Assembly: GCA_021613375.1 (NCBI GenBank)
Contig: CM038718.1
Location: 43,274,166-43,338,165 of the forward strand
Reading direction: 5' to 3'
Source: Megaleporinus macrocephalus
Taxonomy: Eukaryota; Chordata; Actinopteri; Characiformes; Anostomidae
Length of the DNA stretch: 64,000 bases
Each line of letters opens with the position of its first letter. Position 1 is the stretch's first letter. The notes beneath the pieces are model-generated. The model saw only the letters and a list, made by a program, of their open reading frames with translations, did not search any database and was not told the DNA's origin. A program made the position numbers and the translations under genes. Of the stretch, positions 33,311 through 44,920 are shown piece by piece.

Positions 33311-34612
33311 ATGAGAGGAGGATGGTCTCTCTCTCTCTCTATCCGGGTTCGACCAGAGGAGGATGGTCTCTCTCTCTCTATCCGGGGTCGACCAGAGGAG
33401 GACGGTCTCTCTCTCTCTATCCGGAGTCGACCAGAGGAGGACGGTCTCTCTCTCTTTATCCGGGGTCGACCAGAGGAGGACGGTGTCTCTCTCTCTATCA
33501 GGTGTCGACCAGAGGAGGATGGTCTCTCTCTCTCTATCCGGTGTCGACCAGAGGAGGATGGTGTCTCTCTCTCTATCAGGTGTCGACCAGAGGAGGATGG
33601 TCTCTCTCTCTCTATCCGGTGTCGACCAGAGGAGGATGGTCTCTCTCTCTCTCTCTCTCTATCCGGGGTCGACCAGAGGAGGATGGTCTCTCTCTCTCTC
33701 TCTCTATCCGGGGTCGACCAGAGCAGGACGGTCACTCTCTCTCTATCCGGTGTCGACCAGAGGAGGATGGTCTCTCTCTCTCTATCCGGGTCGACCAGAG
33801 GAGGATGGTCTCTCTCTCTCTATCCGGGTCGACCAGAGGAGGATGGTCTCTCTCTCTCTATCCGGGTCGACCAGAGGAGGATGGTCACTCTTTCTCTATG
33901 TGGGGTCGACCAGAGGAGGATGGTCTCTCTCTCTCTCTATCCGGGGTCGACCAGAGGAGGATGGTCACTCTCTCTCTATCTGGGGTCGACCAGAGGAGGA
34001 CGGTCACTCTCTCTCTATCCGGGGTCGACCAGAGGAGGGTGGTCTCTCTCTCTCTCTCTCTCTCTCTATCCGGTGTCGACCAGAGGAGGATGGTGTCTCT
34101 CTCTCTATCAGGTGTCGACCAGAGGAGGATGGTGTCTCTCTCTCTATCAGGTGTCGACCAGAGGAGGGTGGTCTCTCTCTCTCTCTCTCTATCCGGGGTC
34201 GACCAGAGGAGGATGGTCTCTCTCTCTCTCTCTCTATCCGGGGTCGACCAGAGGAGGATGGTCTCTCTCTCTCTCTCTCTATCCGGGGTCGACCAGAGGA
34301 GGATGGTCTCTCTCTCTCTCTCTCTATCCGGGGTCGACCAGAGCAGGACGGTCACTCTCTCTCTCTCTCTATCCGGGGTCGACCAGAGGAGGATGGTCTC
34401 TCTCTCTCTCTCTCTCTATCCGGGGTCGACCAGAGGAGGATGGTCTCTCTCTCTCTCTCTCTCTATCCGGTGTCGACCAGAGGAGGATGGTCTCTCTCTC
34501 TCTATCTGGGGTCGACCAGAGGAGGATGGTCACTCTCTCTCTCTATCTGTGGTCGACCAGAGGAGGACGGTCACTCTCTCTCTATCCGGGGTCAACCAGA
34601 GGAGGACAGGTT
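33310..34612. repeat. CT-rich 40-50-bp minisatellite with GTCGACCAGAGGAGGA core
   Basis: About 30 units of GGATGGTCTCTCTCTCTCTA, TCCGGGGTCGACCAGAGGA. The TCTC run varies in length, shifting the frame between units. All three plus frames stay open for more than 400 codons (33311-34699, 33322-34800, 33363-34628), because the unit has no stop in any plus frame. These are repeat artefacts. A SalI-like GTCGAC sits in nearly every unit. Confidence 0.95.
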
Positions 34613-34868
34613 CCTCCCTTCAGCCTGAGTTCCTCTCAAGGTTTCTTCGTCTTACCAAGAGAGCTTCTCCTCCCCACCGTCGCCTCTGGCTTGCTCTAGG
34701 GGGGCTTGGACCTGGATACCCTTTCTTACGTTTATGTGTTTATGCATGGACTCTTTCTCTTTACATCCTTTTTTACTTTTCATCAGCTGCTTTTCTGTAA
34801 AGTTGCTTTGAGACAACACTGGTCATTAAAACTACTATACAAATAAACGTTGATTGATTGATTGAAGG
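34612..34868 (+). mobile_element. 3' end of a non-LTR retroelement
   Basis: The order CAGCCTGAGTTCCTCTCAAG, GCTTGGACCTGGATACC, AAAGTTGCTTTGAGACAACA, CTATACAAATAAACGTTGAT and a (TTGA)n tail is the typical 3' end of a widespread fish LINE group. The CT-rich minisatellite immediately upstream is an expansion of the sequence preceding this end. Confidence 0.75.
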
Positions 34869-34869
34869 T

Positions 34870-35050
34870 TGTTGGTTGGATGCCCTGGACCAACAGAACA
34901 CGATTGAAGCACTCTTGAGCAAGTCTCCTAACACTTCAGCTGCTCTCTGGGTTCTGTGGATATAGACGGCCACCACTCTGGGCAAGTGTGCTCACTGCCC
35001 ACTTGTGTGTGTGTGGATGTGTTTGTTTCATTGCATGGATGGGTTAAACA
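34870..35050. repeat. Dispersed family C copy
   Basis: Contains GTGGATATAGACGGCCACCA, GGGCAAGTGTGCTCACTGCC, related to 11850-12030 and 54160-54720. Confidence 0.6.
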
Positions 35051-35500
35051 CAGAGGTCAAATAATGTTAGTCCATAAACATAATACATCTGAACACATCA
35101 CTGTGGGTTGCATCTCATAAATGAAACAAAGACATTAAGAATTGCTTCAGAATGATCGCAGACATCTGCTTACTCCACTCACATCCACAACTATGTATAA
35201 ACAAACTCATGCGGTTGCATGACAGCTGAACAGATGATTTCTATTCCGCGAGGTTAAAAAAACTGTTACTTGGCAAATTGGTTGTAACCAAAGCCGCTTT
35301 ACAAATACAGAACAAATGTTTAAGTCAATATAACGAGTGCAAGACATGTAAAAAGATGTAATACTGGCAGGACTGATCTCCTGGAGAGACCCTCAGCGAT
35401 GCCTTCAACCCAAATGACTGAGGTTCCTAGCAATTGGACGTAATTGTACAACTGTTCTTCTAGAGGTCTCACTTCAAAATGAACTGCAGCTGTCATAGAA
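35051..35500. other. Intronic sequence, unrecognised
   Basis: Nothing recognised; no fitting exon. Confidence 0.35.
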
Positions 35501-37110
35501 AGACAAGTCAGGTAGAACTTTAGTACTGGCCTTCATACGTCCCTCCTGGGACCCCTGGCATCTTTCATTCACGTTCACTTTTGGCTGAGATGTTATACTG
35601 ACGACACGAAAGTCGCACGATACCTTAGCATCTTCTCTGGCACATCGCAAATACTTACAGTGAAGTTCAGGTCCTGGAATATGCAGTGAAGAAACAAACC
35701 CATTGATGGGACATTGTGGTACATTCAGATGGTCAGATAACCCTCAAGCCGACCAACTCAAGCACCCCCAGAACTAAATCAAACTAGTTTTCTTATGTCC
35801 ACACAGCTGTCCACAGAGTTCTGGTCATATGGTCACTATCAATCCCAGCCATCAGTCCTACGGTCCACTCCAGGTTAGGACTGGATCACATTTCTTCTTT
35901 CCATGGGGTTCAACACTGTCCCTCCAGGTTTTGATAACATGTTGCACAGAACCAATGGTCAGCTGACTTTATTTATTTTCATGCTGCTGAGCCTCGAGCT
36001 GACCAACTCAAGCCTCCCCCAGATCATAACACTGCCCCCAGTGGCTTGTACAGTGGAAACTATGCATGATGGATGCATCACTTCATGTACATCAAGTTTT
36101 ACCCCAACGCTCCCATCACTCTGGAAGAGGGTCAGTTAGGGCTCATTAGACCACATGACCTCTATCGAACCAGGGTCCTGAGTAACTGGTTTTCTTATGT
36201 CCACACAGCTGTTTAGGCCCAATCTTGTGAGTTATGGTCACGTGGTCACTATCAATCCCAGCCATCAATCCTAAGAATATTCAGTCGAGTTAAGGTCAGG
36301 ACTTTGTGGTGGTCAGTTCTGGTCATATGGTCACTTTCAATCCCAGCCATAAATCTAACAGTCCAGTCCAGTTTAAGTAATCTCCGATTACGGACAATGA
36401 ATATTTATTCTGACCACATGTCTTCTTTCTGTGAAGTTCATCACAGGCCTTCCAGATTTTCAATAACACGCTGGACCAAACCCAACACACAGAAGGATCT
36501 GAGCTAAGTTTATGAAGAATATTCAATGGAGTTAAGGTCAGGACTCTGTGGTGGTCAGTTCATCTGAAGAGATGATACCCAATGAATCTCAGCACTGTCA
36601 TCCTGGAATATGCTAGGAATCCATTGATGGAATAAACTGGTACATTCAGATGGTTAGCTAATCCTTTGAACTGATCAACTCAAGCACCCCCAGATCATAA
36701 CACTGCCTCCAGAGGCTTATACAGTGGACACTATGCATCACTTCATGTACATGTGCTCCCATCATTCTGGAAGAGGGTCAGTCGGGACTCTTCAGACCAC
36801 ATGACCATTGATCCAAGGTCCAGTCTTTAGCAAACTGAAGCCTATTTCCTGTTTAAGTGGTTTTCTTATGTCCACACAGCTGTTTAGTCCCAATCCTGTG
36901 AGTTCTGATCATATGGTCACCATCAATCCCAGCCATCAGTCCTACAGGCCAGTCCAGTTTAAGTAATCTCCGATTACAGTCAATGAATATTTTATTTTCT
37001 GACCTCATGTCTTCTTTCCGTGAAGTTCATCACGGGCTTTCCAGGTTTTTGATAACACGCTGGACTGAACCCACCACACAGAAGGATCTGAGAAAATGTA
37101 TGAGGAATAT
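35500..37110 (-). mobile_element. Internally duplicated Tc1-like transposase fragments
   Basis: Reverse-strand Tc1 text recurs several times. CATAACACTGCCTCCAG or its CCCCCAGT variant, then CTCTGGAAGAGGGTCAG and TTAGACCACATGACC, then TTTTCTTATGTCCACACAGC, appear around 36020-36220 and 36690-36880. ATCAATCCCAGCCATCA blocks recur at about 35840, 36250, 36330 and 36925. The unit therefore duplicated in place after inactivation. Open frames here (35903-36139, 36304-36526, 36983-37255) are short and disabled. Confidence 0.75.
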
Positions 37111-37630
37111 TGGCCTAATCAGTGTAATCATCTCTCTAGAAACCCAATTAAGTGATCATGAAACCTCGTCACCCTCCCACACGGTACGTCCAGAAAAAAC
37201 TGCACCGCACTTTCAGCCCGTTTCTCTCCAGCAAGTCGTTTCCTGCCAGCGCTAATCGTTTTCAGCAGGCTGGTCTGCAGAACTCACTGCAGTAATTCAT
37301 GACTCTTTGAAATGAAAGGGCTGACGGGAGGATGGAGCCGAGGAGCAGCTCTACGGCTGCAGCGACCTCGCGTTACAGTGCGATCAGCGGCGCTTTGAAG
37401 CTGCATGCAGTCCGTGTCATTACCACGTTACGGCCCCGTCCTGCAGCTCATTCATTTACTCAGGGTTCAAACGCCGTGAGCTGCCCTGAGGAATGATGGG
37501 ATTGTGCTTTAGAAAATCACTGCATGCAAAATGACAGTACTTCACTGACCAAAGAGAGAGTTTACTGAAAGTGAGCAAAGGACCTGAAAACACAGCAGTT
37601 ACTCTATAACAAAAACGTGTTCTGCTGCAC
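37111..37630. other. Non-repetitive intronic block
   Basis: About 500 bases of higher-complexity, relatively GC-rich sequence among repeats. No exon fits the phases of the gene. A possible, unproven, conserved non-coding element. Confidence 0.4.
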
Positions 37631-37683
37631 TGCCTGCTATCTCAGCTATATATATATATATATAAAACACTGATCGGTCCATC

Positions 37684-37759
<76 letters not shown>

Positions 37760-37773
37760 CTGATCGGTCCATC

Positions 37774-37849
<76 letters not shown>

Positions 37850-37869
37850 AACACTGATCGGTCCATCTC

Positions 37870-37949
<80 letters not shown>

Positions 37950-37964
37950 CTGAGATAGCAGGCA
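37631..37964. repeat. Long palindrome with (TA)n core
   Basis: The arms are TGCCTGCTATCTCAGCTATA at 37631-37650 and its exact reverse complement at 37945-37964. Between them lie three (TA)n runs separated by ACACTGATCGGTCCATCTC words. Confidence 0.9.
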
Positions 37965-38099
37965 TTCCAATCGCTGATCACCTTTCAGCGCGATCGACCG
38001 ATAGCCGATACTGATCGAGGGCGGGGCTAAATGCCACAGCAGGGCTACATGTAGTTATTAGCGCAAGCAATATATATATAAAACACTGATCGGTCCATC

Positions 38100-38167
<68 letters not shown>

Positions 38168-38269
38168 GATGGAAGGATCGATTGGCTATGTATCGGTCTC
38201 AGTCGATTTATATATATATATATATATTAGAGATGGAAGGATCGATTGGCTATGTATCGGTCTCAGTCG

Positions 38270-38325
<56 letters not shown>
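37965..38325. repeat. TA microsatellites with GATCGGTCCATCTC spacers
   Basis: The same spacer recurs at about 38083. It appears in inverted form (TTAGAGATGGAAGGATCGAT, CTATGTATCGGTCTCAGTCG) twice at 38162-38272. These look like fragments of one small DNA element repeatedly joined by TA tracts. Confidence 0.85.
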
Positions 38326-38328
<3 letters not shown>

Positions 38329-38332
<4 letters not shown>

Positions 38333-39005
38333 GGCTGCAGCTATCGATTATTTTAGTAATCGAGTGTTCTATCGATTATTTCATCGATTAATTGAGTAAT
38401 CGGATAATATATAGTTTTTAATTAAAGAGCAATAGTAAATATAGAAGATGAAGTAAGACAGGTTTCTTAATATTTTGTTGCTTAAATTGCATATGTAGAC
38501 CTATGTATCATACTATAAGTTCAAAAGACTGGCTACTGTACACTCAGTCTCTCTGATGAAGCCTGTCCTACACTTGTTGACCCACTTACTGCAAATAAAC
38601 TAAACTGAATATTCTCGCTGTAGTGGATTTGGTGCATTTTAGGCTCCAAATTGCTACAAACACCACCTGATAGTTAGTTTACTGTGTGTTTTATAACCAT
38701 AACATACACGCTTTACTAGCCTTCATCTCAACTCGCCATCACACTCATGTAAGCTAAATGTTATGGTTACTGTGTGTCGCTCCGATCTGTGGACTGGACG
38801 TGTAGACTGACTGTTTCTGCTCAGACACTGAGACACTGATATGACTCAGACTCGCTATCAGATTGCTGGTAAAGCTCAGTTACTTGCTTTCTGAAGTTAG
38901 CTTTCTTCAGGGTTACACTCAGTAACGGCTGCCTCTGCTAGTTCGCTTTTACAGTACACGTTTGACACTGTGTATGGTTTTCTCTGACCTGTATATATTG
39001 GTGTG
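38329..39005. mobile_element. hAT-like element fragment (left end)
   Basis: It starts TAGGGCTGCAGCTATCGATT with TATTTTAGTAATCGAGTG, a familiar fish hAT-type terminus. The right end was not located. The rest is unrecognised AT-rich sequence. Confidence 0.55.
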
Positions 39006-39021
39006 TCTATATATATATATA

Positions 39022-39445
39022 TGTATACACCAATCAGCCATAACATTAAAACCACCACCTTGTATTTACACTCATTGCCCATTATATCAGCTCCACTGAC
39101 CATATAGGAGCTCCACTTACAGACTGTAGTTCATCTGATTCTCTGTATATTTTATCACCCTGTTCTTTAATGATCAGGACCCCCACAGGACCACCACAGA
39201 GCAGATGCTATTCGGGTGTTGGGTCATTCCCAGTGACACTAACATGGTGGGGGGGGTGTCTATATTAGACACTCCTGGCTTGTTGGTCCACCATGTAAGC
39301 ATTAACTCAGAGATGATAACTCATCTGCTGCTGCACAGTACGTGTTGGTCATCCTTTAGTCCTTCATCAGTGGTCACAGGACGCTGCCCACAGGACACTG
39401 TTACTGCTACAGGACACAGAACTTCTGACAAGTCATATGTTTGGT
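39022..39445. repeat. Dispersed family B copy
   Basis: CACCAATCAGCCATAACATT, then CAGCTCCACTGACCATATAG, TGATCAGGACCCCCACAGGA, GGGTGTTGGGTCATTCCCAG and GGACGCTGCCCACAGGACAC. The plus open frame at 39205-39447 lies in it and is repeat-derived. Confidence 0.85.
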
Positions 39446-39900
39446 GACAGATGTTCACTGCAACCCATCTTAAAGAACTTAATCTACGCTGTGAAGCATG
39501 GTGGTGGTAGTATCACAGTGTAGAGCAGTTTGGCTGCCATTGGAACAATTCATAATTCATACTATGACTCATATCAGCAAATGCTACTGGTGAACGTCAG
39601 GGTGTCTGTTTGTACAATGAAGGTGGGTCTTCCAGGAAGACAACTATCCTAATCACAGCAGTCAGTCCACCAAAATATAATTAAAGTAGAAGATGTGGTT
39701 GGAACTCTGTGCATGAAACCCCACCATCATCACTGATCTGACACTGTTCTGCACAGAGAAATGGGCCGAAATGCCTCCCAGACTGACAAAAGGGGGTCCC
39801 ACCAGCTACTCAAAGCAGACGTTCCCATACTTCTTCCTTCAAAGATGTTTAATGTTGGACCACTTTGTTCAATAAACACATGAAAAATGAATATAGTGGT
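39446..39900 (+). mobile_element. 3' part of a Tc1/mariner-type transposon, degraded
   Basis: GTGAAGCATGGTGGTGGTAG, then AAAAGGGGGTCCCACCAG, then TTTAATGTTGGACCACTTTG match the order of the catalytic region and 3' end of a fish Tc1-like element. Most of the catalytic core is deleted. Confidence 0.8.
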
Positions 39901-40380
39901 TGTTTGTTGTATGGGGTTTTCTTTGTCTGTTGTTGGTCCATTCTTAAGTGTCTGGTTAGCTTAGTTTATTTAAGTGAGATTTTGCTCTAAGCATCTAATT
40001 GTAAGCATCTAATGGTCCTCCTGTGAGAGCTTAGACTCCACGAAGCTATAATTAGAAGGCACTTCCTACAGTGTAGCTCCACCACAGCGCTCTGTATACT
40101 GAAGGAAAAACTGGGAACGCTACAACCCACAAGAAATGACACCAAACAAGCACCATTTGAAGATCTACAGGGTTTGTTTACGCTCGAGACGTGTGTAAAC
40201 AGTGTACCGTTGTGAAAGAACTGATGGAAACTAAAATGCCCCCACTAATTTCTTAACCTCTTTAATTTCATGTGTGTTTACGTGCATATCTCATAACAAA
40301 ACCTCCAGAGAGCTGCAAGAGCTTCTACACAGTACGCACAGTGGATTAGGCGTGTTTGGTGCACCTCTAGTTTCTAAGGA
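39901..40380. other. Intronic sequence, unrecognised
   Basis: No repeat or exon recognised. Confidence 0.35.
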
Positions 40381-40935
40381 GTCCTCTAATATAAAGGGAA
40401 AGTCCACCACTTTTTTTTAAATGTGCCTGAATAATTTAATCTAGAGTCATTCAGAGTGGTCTGATGAAAAATGGTTCATTATAGAGTACCATAGCAACTA
40501 GTACAAACTCTTAAATACCTATAAAATAATTTCTGAGACATCAGGCAGCACGTCATTGCTGTCCAAAGTAAATTAAAAAAAAAAAAAGTCGATTTTTATT
40601 TTTCTGCATCAATGAAAGATGACGGCTGCCATTTACATTGTGTGAAAATTCCATGATGAGTGGACCAATAGAAATGCTCCAAAATCACTCAGGAAACATT
40701 CTGGTTCCATTGACTTACATTGAAAGTAAAGAAGGTTTTTAGCCTCTCCTGGAAAGTTGCTGTTTTGGAGATTCTTGTTTTTCTTTGGGCAGCAATCAGT
40801 CAGGGAGCTTTAAGAGGTGGACATCTGGTTCCATTCACCGCCACTGTGAACAGTGCTGACTCTGTAAGTTTCTCTCTGAATGAATTGCAACTATTTATTT
40901 GGGCACAAATTCCGAAAAATCGGTGGAATCCCCCT
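40380..40935. repeat. Dispersed family A copy (long form)
   Basis: It includes GGACCAATAGAAATGCTCCA, GGTTCCATTGACTTACATTG and GGTTCCATTCACCGCCACTG with an internal A-run at 40575. The plus open frame at 40720-40941 is repeat-derived. Confidence 0.7.
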
Positions 40936-41174
40936 TTTTGAAATGGAAAGCAAAGCCTAAAGAGTTTAAGAGCTAAAAGAGGATTTTTAGAAGGTTAATA
41001 AAAATCCATATGTGGAATCAGTCGCAGATTAAAGTCTCATTCTTTGGACGGCTAACACACGGAGACGTGACAGCACCATGTGTGGACTGGAACATTAATT
41101 TCCCTCCTGCTACTGGCCGCTGCTCCACTCCTCCACTCCTCCACTGGCACAGCAGCAGCTATTTCCCGAAAAGT

Positions 41175-41175
<1 letters not shown>
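40936..41175. other. Intronic sequence before the purine tract
   Basis: No repeat or exon recognised. Confidence 0.35.
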
Positions 41176-41224
<49 letters not shown>

Positions 41225-42048
41225 AAGAGAGAGACAGAGAGAAAAAGAGAGAGAGAGAGAGAGAGAGAGGGAAAGAGAGAGACAGAGAGAAAAAGAGAGA
41301 GAGGGAGAGAGGGGGGCAGAGAAAGAGAGAAAGAGAGAGAGACAGAAAGAGAGAAAGAGTCAGAGAGTGGGAGATAGAGTGAAAGAGAGAGACAGAGAGA
41401 GAAAGAGTAAGAGAGAGAAAGAGAGAGGGAGAGAGAGACAGAGACAGACAAAAAGAGAGCGAGAGAAAGAAAGGGATAGAGATGGAGAGAGAGAGAGACA
41501 GAGACAAAAAGAGAGAGAGAGCGAGAGAAAGAGAGAGGGAGTGAGAAAGAGTAAGAAAGAGACAGAGGGAGTGAGAGAGAGTGAGAGAGAAGGAGAAAGA
41601 AAGGGATAGAGAGGGAGAAAGAAAGAGAGAGAGAGAGAGAGGGAGAGAGAGAGAAAGAAAGGGATAGAGAGGGAGAGAGAGAGAGTGAGAGAGAGAGAGA
41701 AAGAAAGGGAGAGAGAGTGAGAGAGAGTAAGAGAGAGAGAAAGAAAGGGATAGAGAGGGAGAGAGAGAGAGAGAGAGAGAGAAAGAAAGGGAGAGAGAGG
41801 GAGAGAGAGAGAGAAAGAAAAGGGGGAAAGAGAGTGAGAGAGAGTAGAAGAGAGAGAAAGAAAGGGATAGAGAGGGAGATAGAGAGTGAGAAAGAGAGAG
41901 AGAGAGAAAGAAAGGGAGAGAGAGGGAGAGAGAGAGTGAGAGAGGGAGAGATAGTGAGAGGGAGAGAGAGAGAGAGAGAGAAAGGGATAGAGAGGGAGAG
42001 AGAGGGAGAGAGGGAGAAAGAGAGAGAGAGAAAGTGAGAGAGAGAGTG
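41176..42048. repeat. 870-bp homopurine (GA-rich) tract
   Basis: Almost entirely G and A on the plus strand, in GAGA, GAAAGAAAGGG and GGGAGAGAG blocks, with rare pyrimidines. In the sense of fbln2 it is a polypyrimidine run of CU repeats. Long Arg/Glu open frames (plus) and Ser/Leu open frames (minus) through it are artefacts. Confidence 0.97.
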
Positions 42049-42099
42049 TATCTGTAATTCACTGAGCTCACATCTCTAAAATTCCTCAGAATAAGGTTC

Positions 42100-42270
42100 C
42101 TATTATTAAAGGGGAACTCCGTCCATTTTTCAAATTATCTACAGAAGTTATAACTTAACAGCAGTTCGGATGGAAACTAAATCATTCTGAGTGGTTTGGT
42201 GTGAAAGGCTTCACTGCAGGGAAGCTTAAAGAATCAGAATTAGTCACAGTGGTGCTGATAGGAACCAGAC
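42100..42270. repeat. Dispersed family A fragment
   Basis: CATTCTGAGTGGTTTGGTGT and GTGGTGCTGATAGGAACCAG are family A words. Confidence 0.5.
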
Positions 42271-42284
42271 GGCTGCAGTTATCC

Positions 42285-43040
42285 CACAGATCAGGACCCC
42301 AAATCTCTATTAGACACTCCTACTACTTGCTGGTCCACCTTGTAGATGTAAAGTCAGAGACAGTAGCTCATCTGCTGCTGCACAGTTTGTGTTCCTCTAG
42401 TTCTTCATCAGTGGACACAGGACGCCGCCCACAGGACACTGCTGTCTGGATAGTTTTGGTTGGTGGATGATTCTCAGTCCAGTAGTGACACTGAGGTGTT
42501 TAAACACTCCAGCAGCAGCAGCACTGCTGCGTCTGATCCACTTACACCAGCACAACACAAATGAACTAACACACCACCACTACGTCAGTGTCACTGCAGT
42601 GCTGAGAATGACCTACCTCCCTAATAGTATCTGCTCTGTGGTGGTCCTGTGGGGGTCCTGATCATTAAAGAACAGAGTAATAAAGTATACAGAGAATCAG
42701 ATGAACTACAGTCTGTAAGTGGAGGTCCTGTATGGTCAGTGGAGCTGATACAGTGGACAGTGAGTGGTGGTCCTGTATGGTCAGTGGAGCTGATACAGTG
42801 GACAGTGAGTGTAGGTCCTGTATGGTCAGTGGAGCTGATACAGTGGACAGTGAGTGGAGGTCCTGTATGGTCAGTGGAGCTGATACAGTGGACAGTGAGT
42901 GGAGCTCCTGTATGGTCAGTGGAGCTGATACAGTGGACAGTGAGTGTAGGTCCTGTATGGTCAGTGGAGCTGATACAGTGGACAGTGTGTGTAGATACAA
43001 GGAGGTGGTTTTAATGTTATGGCTGATCGGTATATATATA
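42285..43040. repeat. Dispersed family B copy with internal 45-bp tandem repeat
   Basis: This runs from TTAGACACTCCTACTACTTG to the terminal GGTTTTAATGTTATGGCTGA. Positions 42724-42990 contain six 45-bp units (GGTCCTGTATGGTCAGTGGA, GCTGATACAGTGGACAGTGA). Fifteen-codon periodicity keeps frames open on both strands (42649-43014, 42665-43000, 42732-43052); none is a gene. Confidence 0.9.
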
Positions 43041-43780
43041 TTAATACCTTAGAAAGATTGATGGCTCCCATCAACACCACTAAGACATCATGCAGAAGTT
43101 TGTAAAAGTTGGTGGAGTTCCCCTTTGAAGGCTTCAGAGCAGGTTTATGTGGCACAATTGCAAGAAAGGTTAAACTAAATGACCTCAGTGTTATATGAGT
43201 ACTTTAATTTGAGTGGGCCACAAATATATTGTGCCATATTGGGCTCCCGTTGGGGCCAGAACAAAGGAAGGAAGGGAGAGTGACCACATGTTTACTCTTC
43301 TGGACGCAGTGATAAGGTTTTACAGGCTGTCCAGTCTCCGTATATACCAAACGGAACTAGCTGTCAGCATAATCAAGCTCACTGTCACTGCTGGCCTACA
43401 GTACAGTGTGTGCCTGAACCTACATACACACTGTCCAGCATGAAGTCCAGCATAAATATCAGAAATCATGATGATTTGAATCATCATGATTTGAACACGA
43501 CAGCTGCTGTTTATATCCAAAGTGAAAGTTTGACGATGAATGGACCAATAGAAACGCTCCAAAATCACTTACAATAAAAAACCTCTTTATATTAACTTAC
43601 ATTAAAAGTTATGAAAGTTTTTTCTTTTATAAAGTTACTAATCTGGAGATAGAGATAGGGACAATATGCTTTTGGTCATCCTTCTGTATTCCCAAAGCAT
43701 GGTCATCTGTGAATTTTCACATCATTCGGAATTCCGTTTCTCCAGATCCCCCATAAAAACCATACGTTTTTCAATATACA
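43041..43780. other. Intronic sequence with a family A fragment
   Basis: Family A words occur at 43500-43640 (ATGGACCAATAGAAACGCTC). The rest is unrecognised. Confidence 0.4.
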
Positions 43781-43870
43781 TTACGTGGCCAAAAGTTTGT
43801 GGACGCATACACAATCAGTGTTGCCTGTAGGAGAGTTTTTCTCACTTTGCTGCAGGAAGAGGGAAGAGTT
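43781..43870 (+). mobile_element. Tc1-like terminal fragment
   Basis: ACGTGGCCAAAAGTTTGTGG is the outer end of a fish Tc1-like group. The rest of the element is lost or too degraded to follow. Confidence 0.55.
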
Positions 43871-43983
43871 TGTACTTCGTTAGGTGGGCTTTACACTAAT
43901 ATTTGAAAAACATGGCTGTGAGGATTTGTTTGCATCCAGCCATGGTGCATTGATCAGGTGCTCATATTGAACGATTAGCTCTC

Positions 43984-44500
43984 TTACGCTGCATTTACAC
44001 TGCGCGTCGACGCTCTGCAATGTATCCCATTCATTTTCAATAGGGGGCGTTGGTTGCTTCAGACGCGGCTGTGCAATGCATTATGGGTCCGGCGCGTTGA
44101 GTCCGGGGGATGCGATGCGTCGAAAAGTTCAGCCGAGATAAACTTTATGCAAATGAGTTCGGCCAACACAATGCGTCTATCCAATGAGAAGAGGGCGGGT
44201 GGTCGTGCGATGAGTGTCCTTAATGTATGAAGTATTCATTCCATATTCAGAATTAAATAAAATACCCTCTTTTATATTTACATCTGATTCAAATCTATAA
44301 AATGATGTAAATATGGTATGAAATAGTCGATGTTGAACACGAGCATTAACCACCGCGGCCCCGTCACCCCTGGAAACGCACATACCTGATTCCATTGGAC
44401 GACGCAGGGAACACCCTTGTCACGCCCACATGCGGTCAGCTAAAGAGGGGGAGTGCGTTCACGTCCGTTGACGCGACAGAGCAGTGTAAATACAGCATAA
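43984..44500. mobile_element. MITE, 517 bp, with TTACGCTGCATTTACACTGC ends
   Basis: The left 20 bases and the reverse complement of the right 20 bases (TTATGCTGTATTTACACTGC) match at 18 positions. The interior is non-coding, with CG-rich subterminal words. No clear target duplication was seen, so the superfamily is uncertain. Confidence 0.8.
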
Positions 44501-44559
44501 GGACTGAATTATTTAGAAATTTTTTAAAAAATGGGCGGAATTTCCCTTGAAGACAGTTA

Positions 44560-44920
44560 CAGTTGAAGAATTCAGCTGTTGTAATGTAAACAAAGTCATT
44601 CGGGATGGTTTAGTTTGAGATGGTTCTTTGTAGAGAAGTGTTTACAGTGGTGGTGATGGGAACCAGGGGTCCTCAACACATATATAAGGTGGGGTGGGGG
44701 TGCTATTTTATCTTAGAGCACCTTCTATGTATCCCTCCACCATTAAGTTAGTTTGAACCCAAAAGCTCCTTAAAACTAGCATGAAACAGTAATGTCTCTT
44801 TAAAGTCTTCAGACGCCTGGTTCCATTCACCGCCACTGTAAACGATTCTGATCCAGCAAGCTCCTCTAGAATGAAGCCTTTTTACTCCGGACCACTCGGA
44901 ATGACTCTGTTTACATCTTA
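44560..44920. repeat. Dispersed family A copy
   Basis: AATGTAAACAAAGTCATTCG, TTACAGTGGTGGTGATGGGA, then the inverted GGTTCCATTCACCGCCACTG and ATGACTCTGTTTACATC. Two head-to-head parts. Confidence 0.6.

Noticed and set aside
33311..34800. Three overlapping plus-strand frames of 421-492 codons
   Set aside because: All three frames are open because of unit composition; low-complexity Ser/Leu/Arg text with no domain.
41010..42071. Arg/Glu-rich (plus) and Ser/Leu-rich (minus) frames of up to 339 codons
   Set aside because: Direct translation of a homopurine tract.
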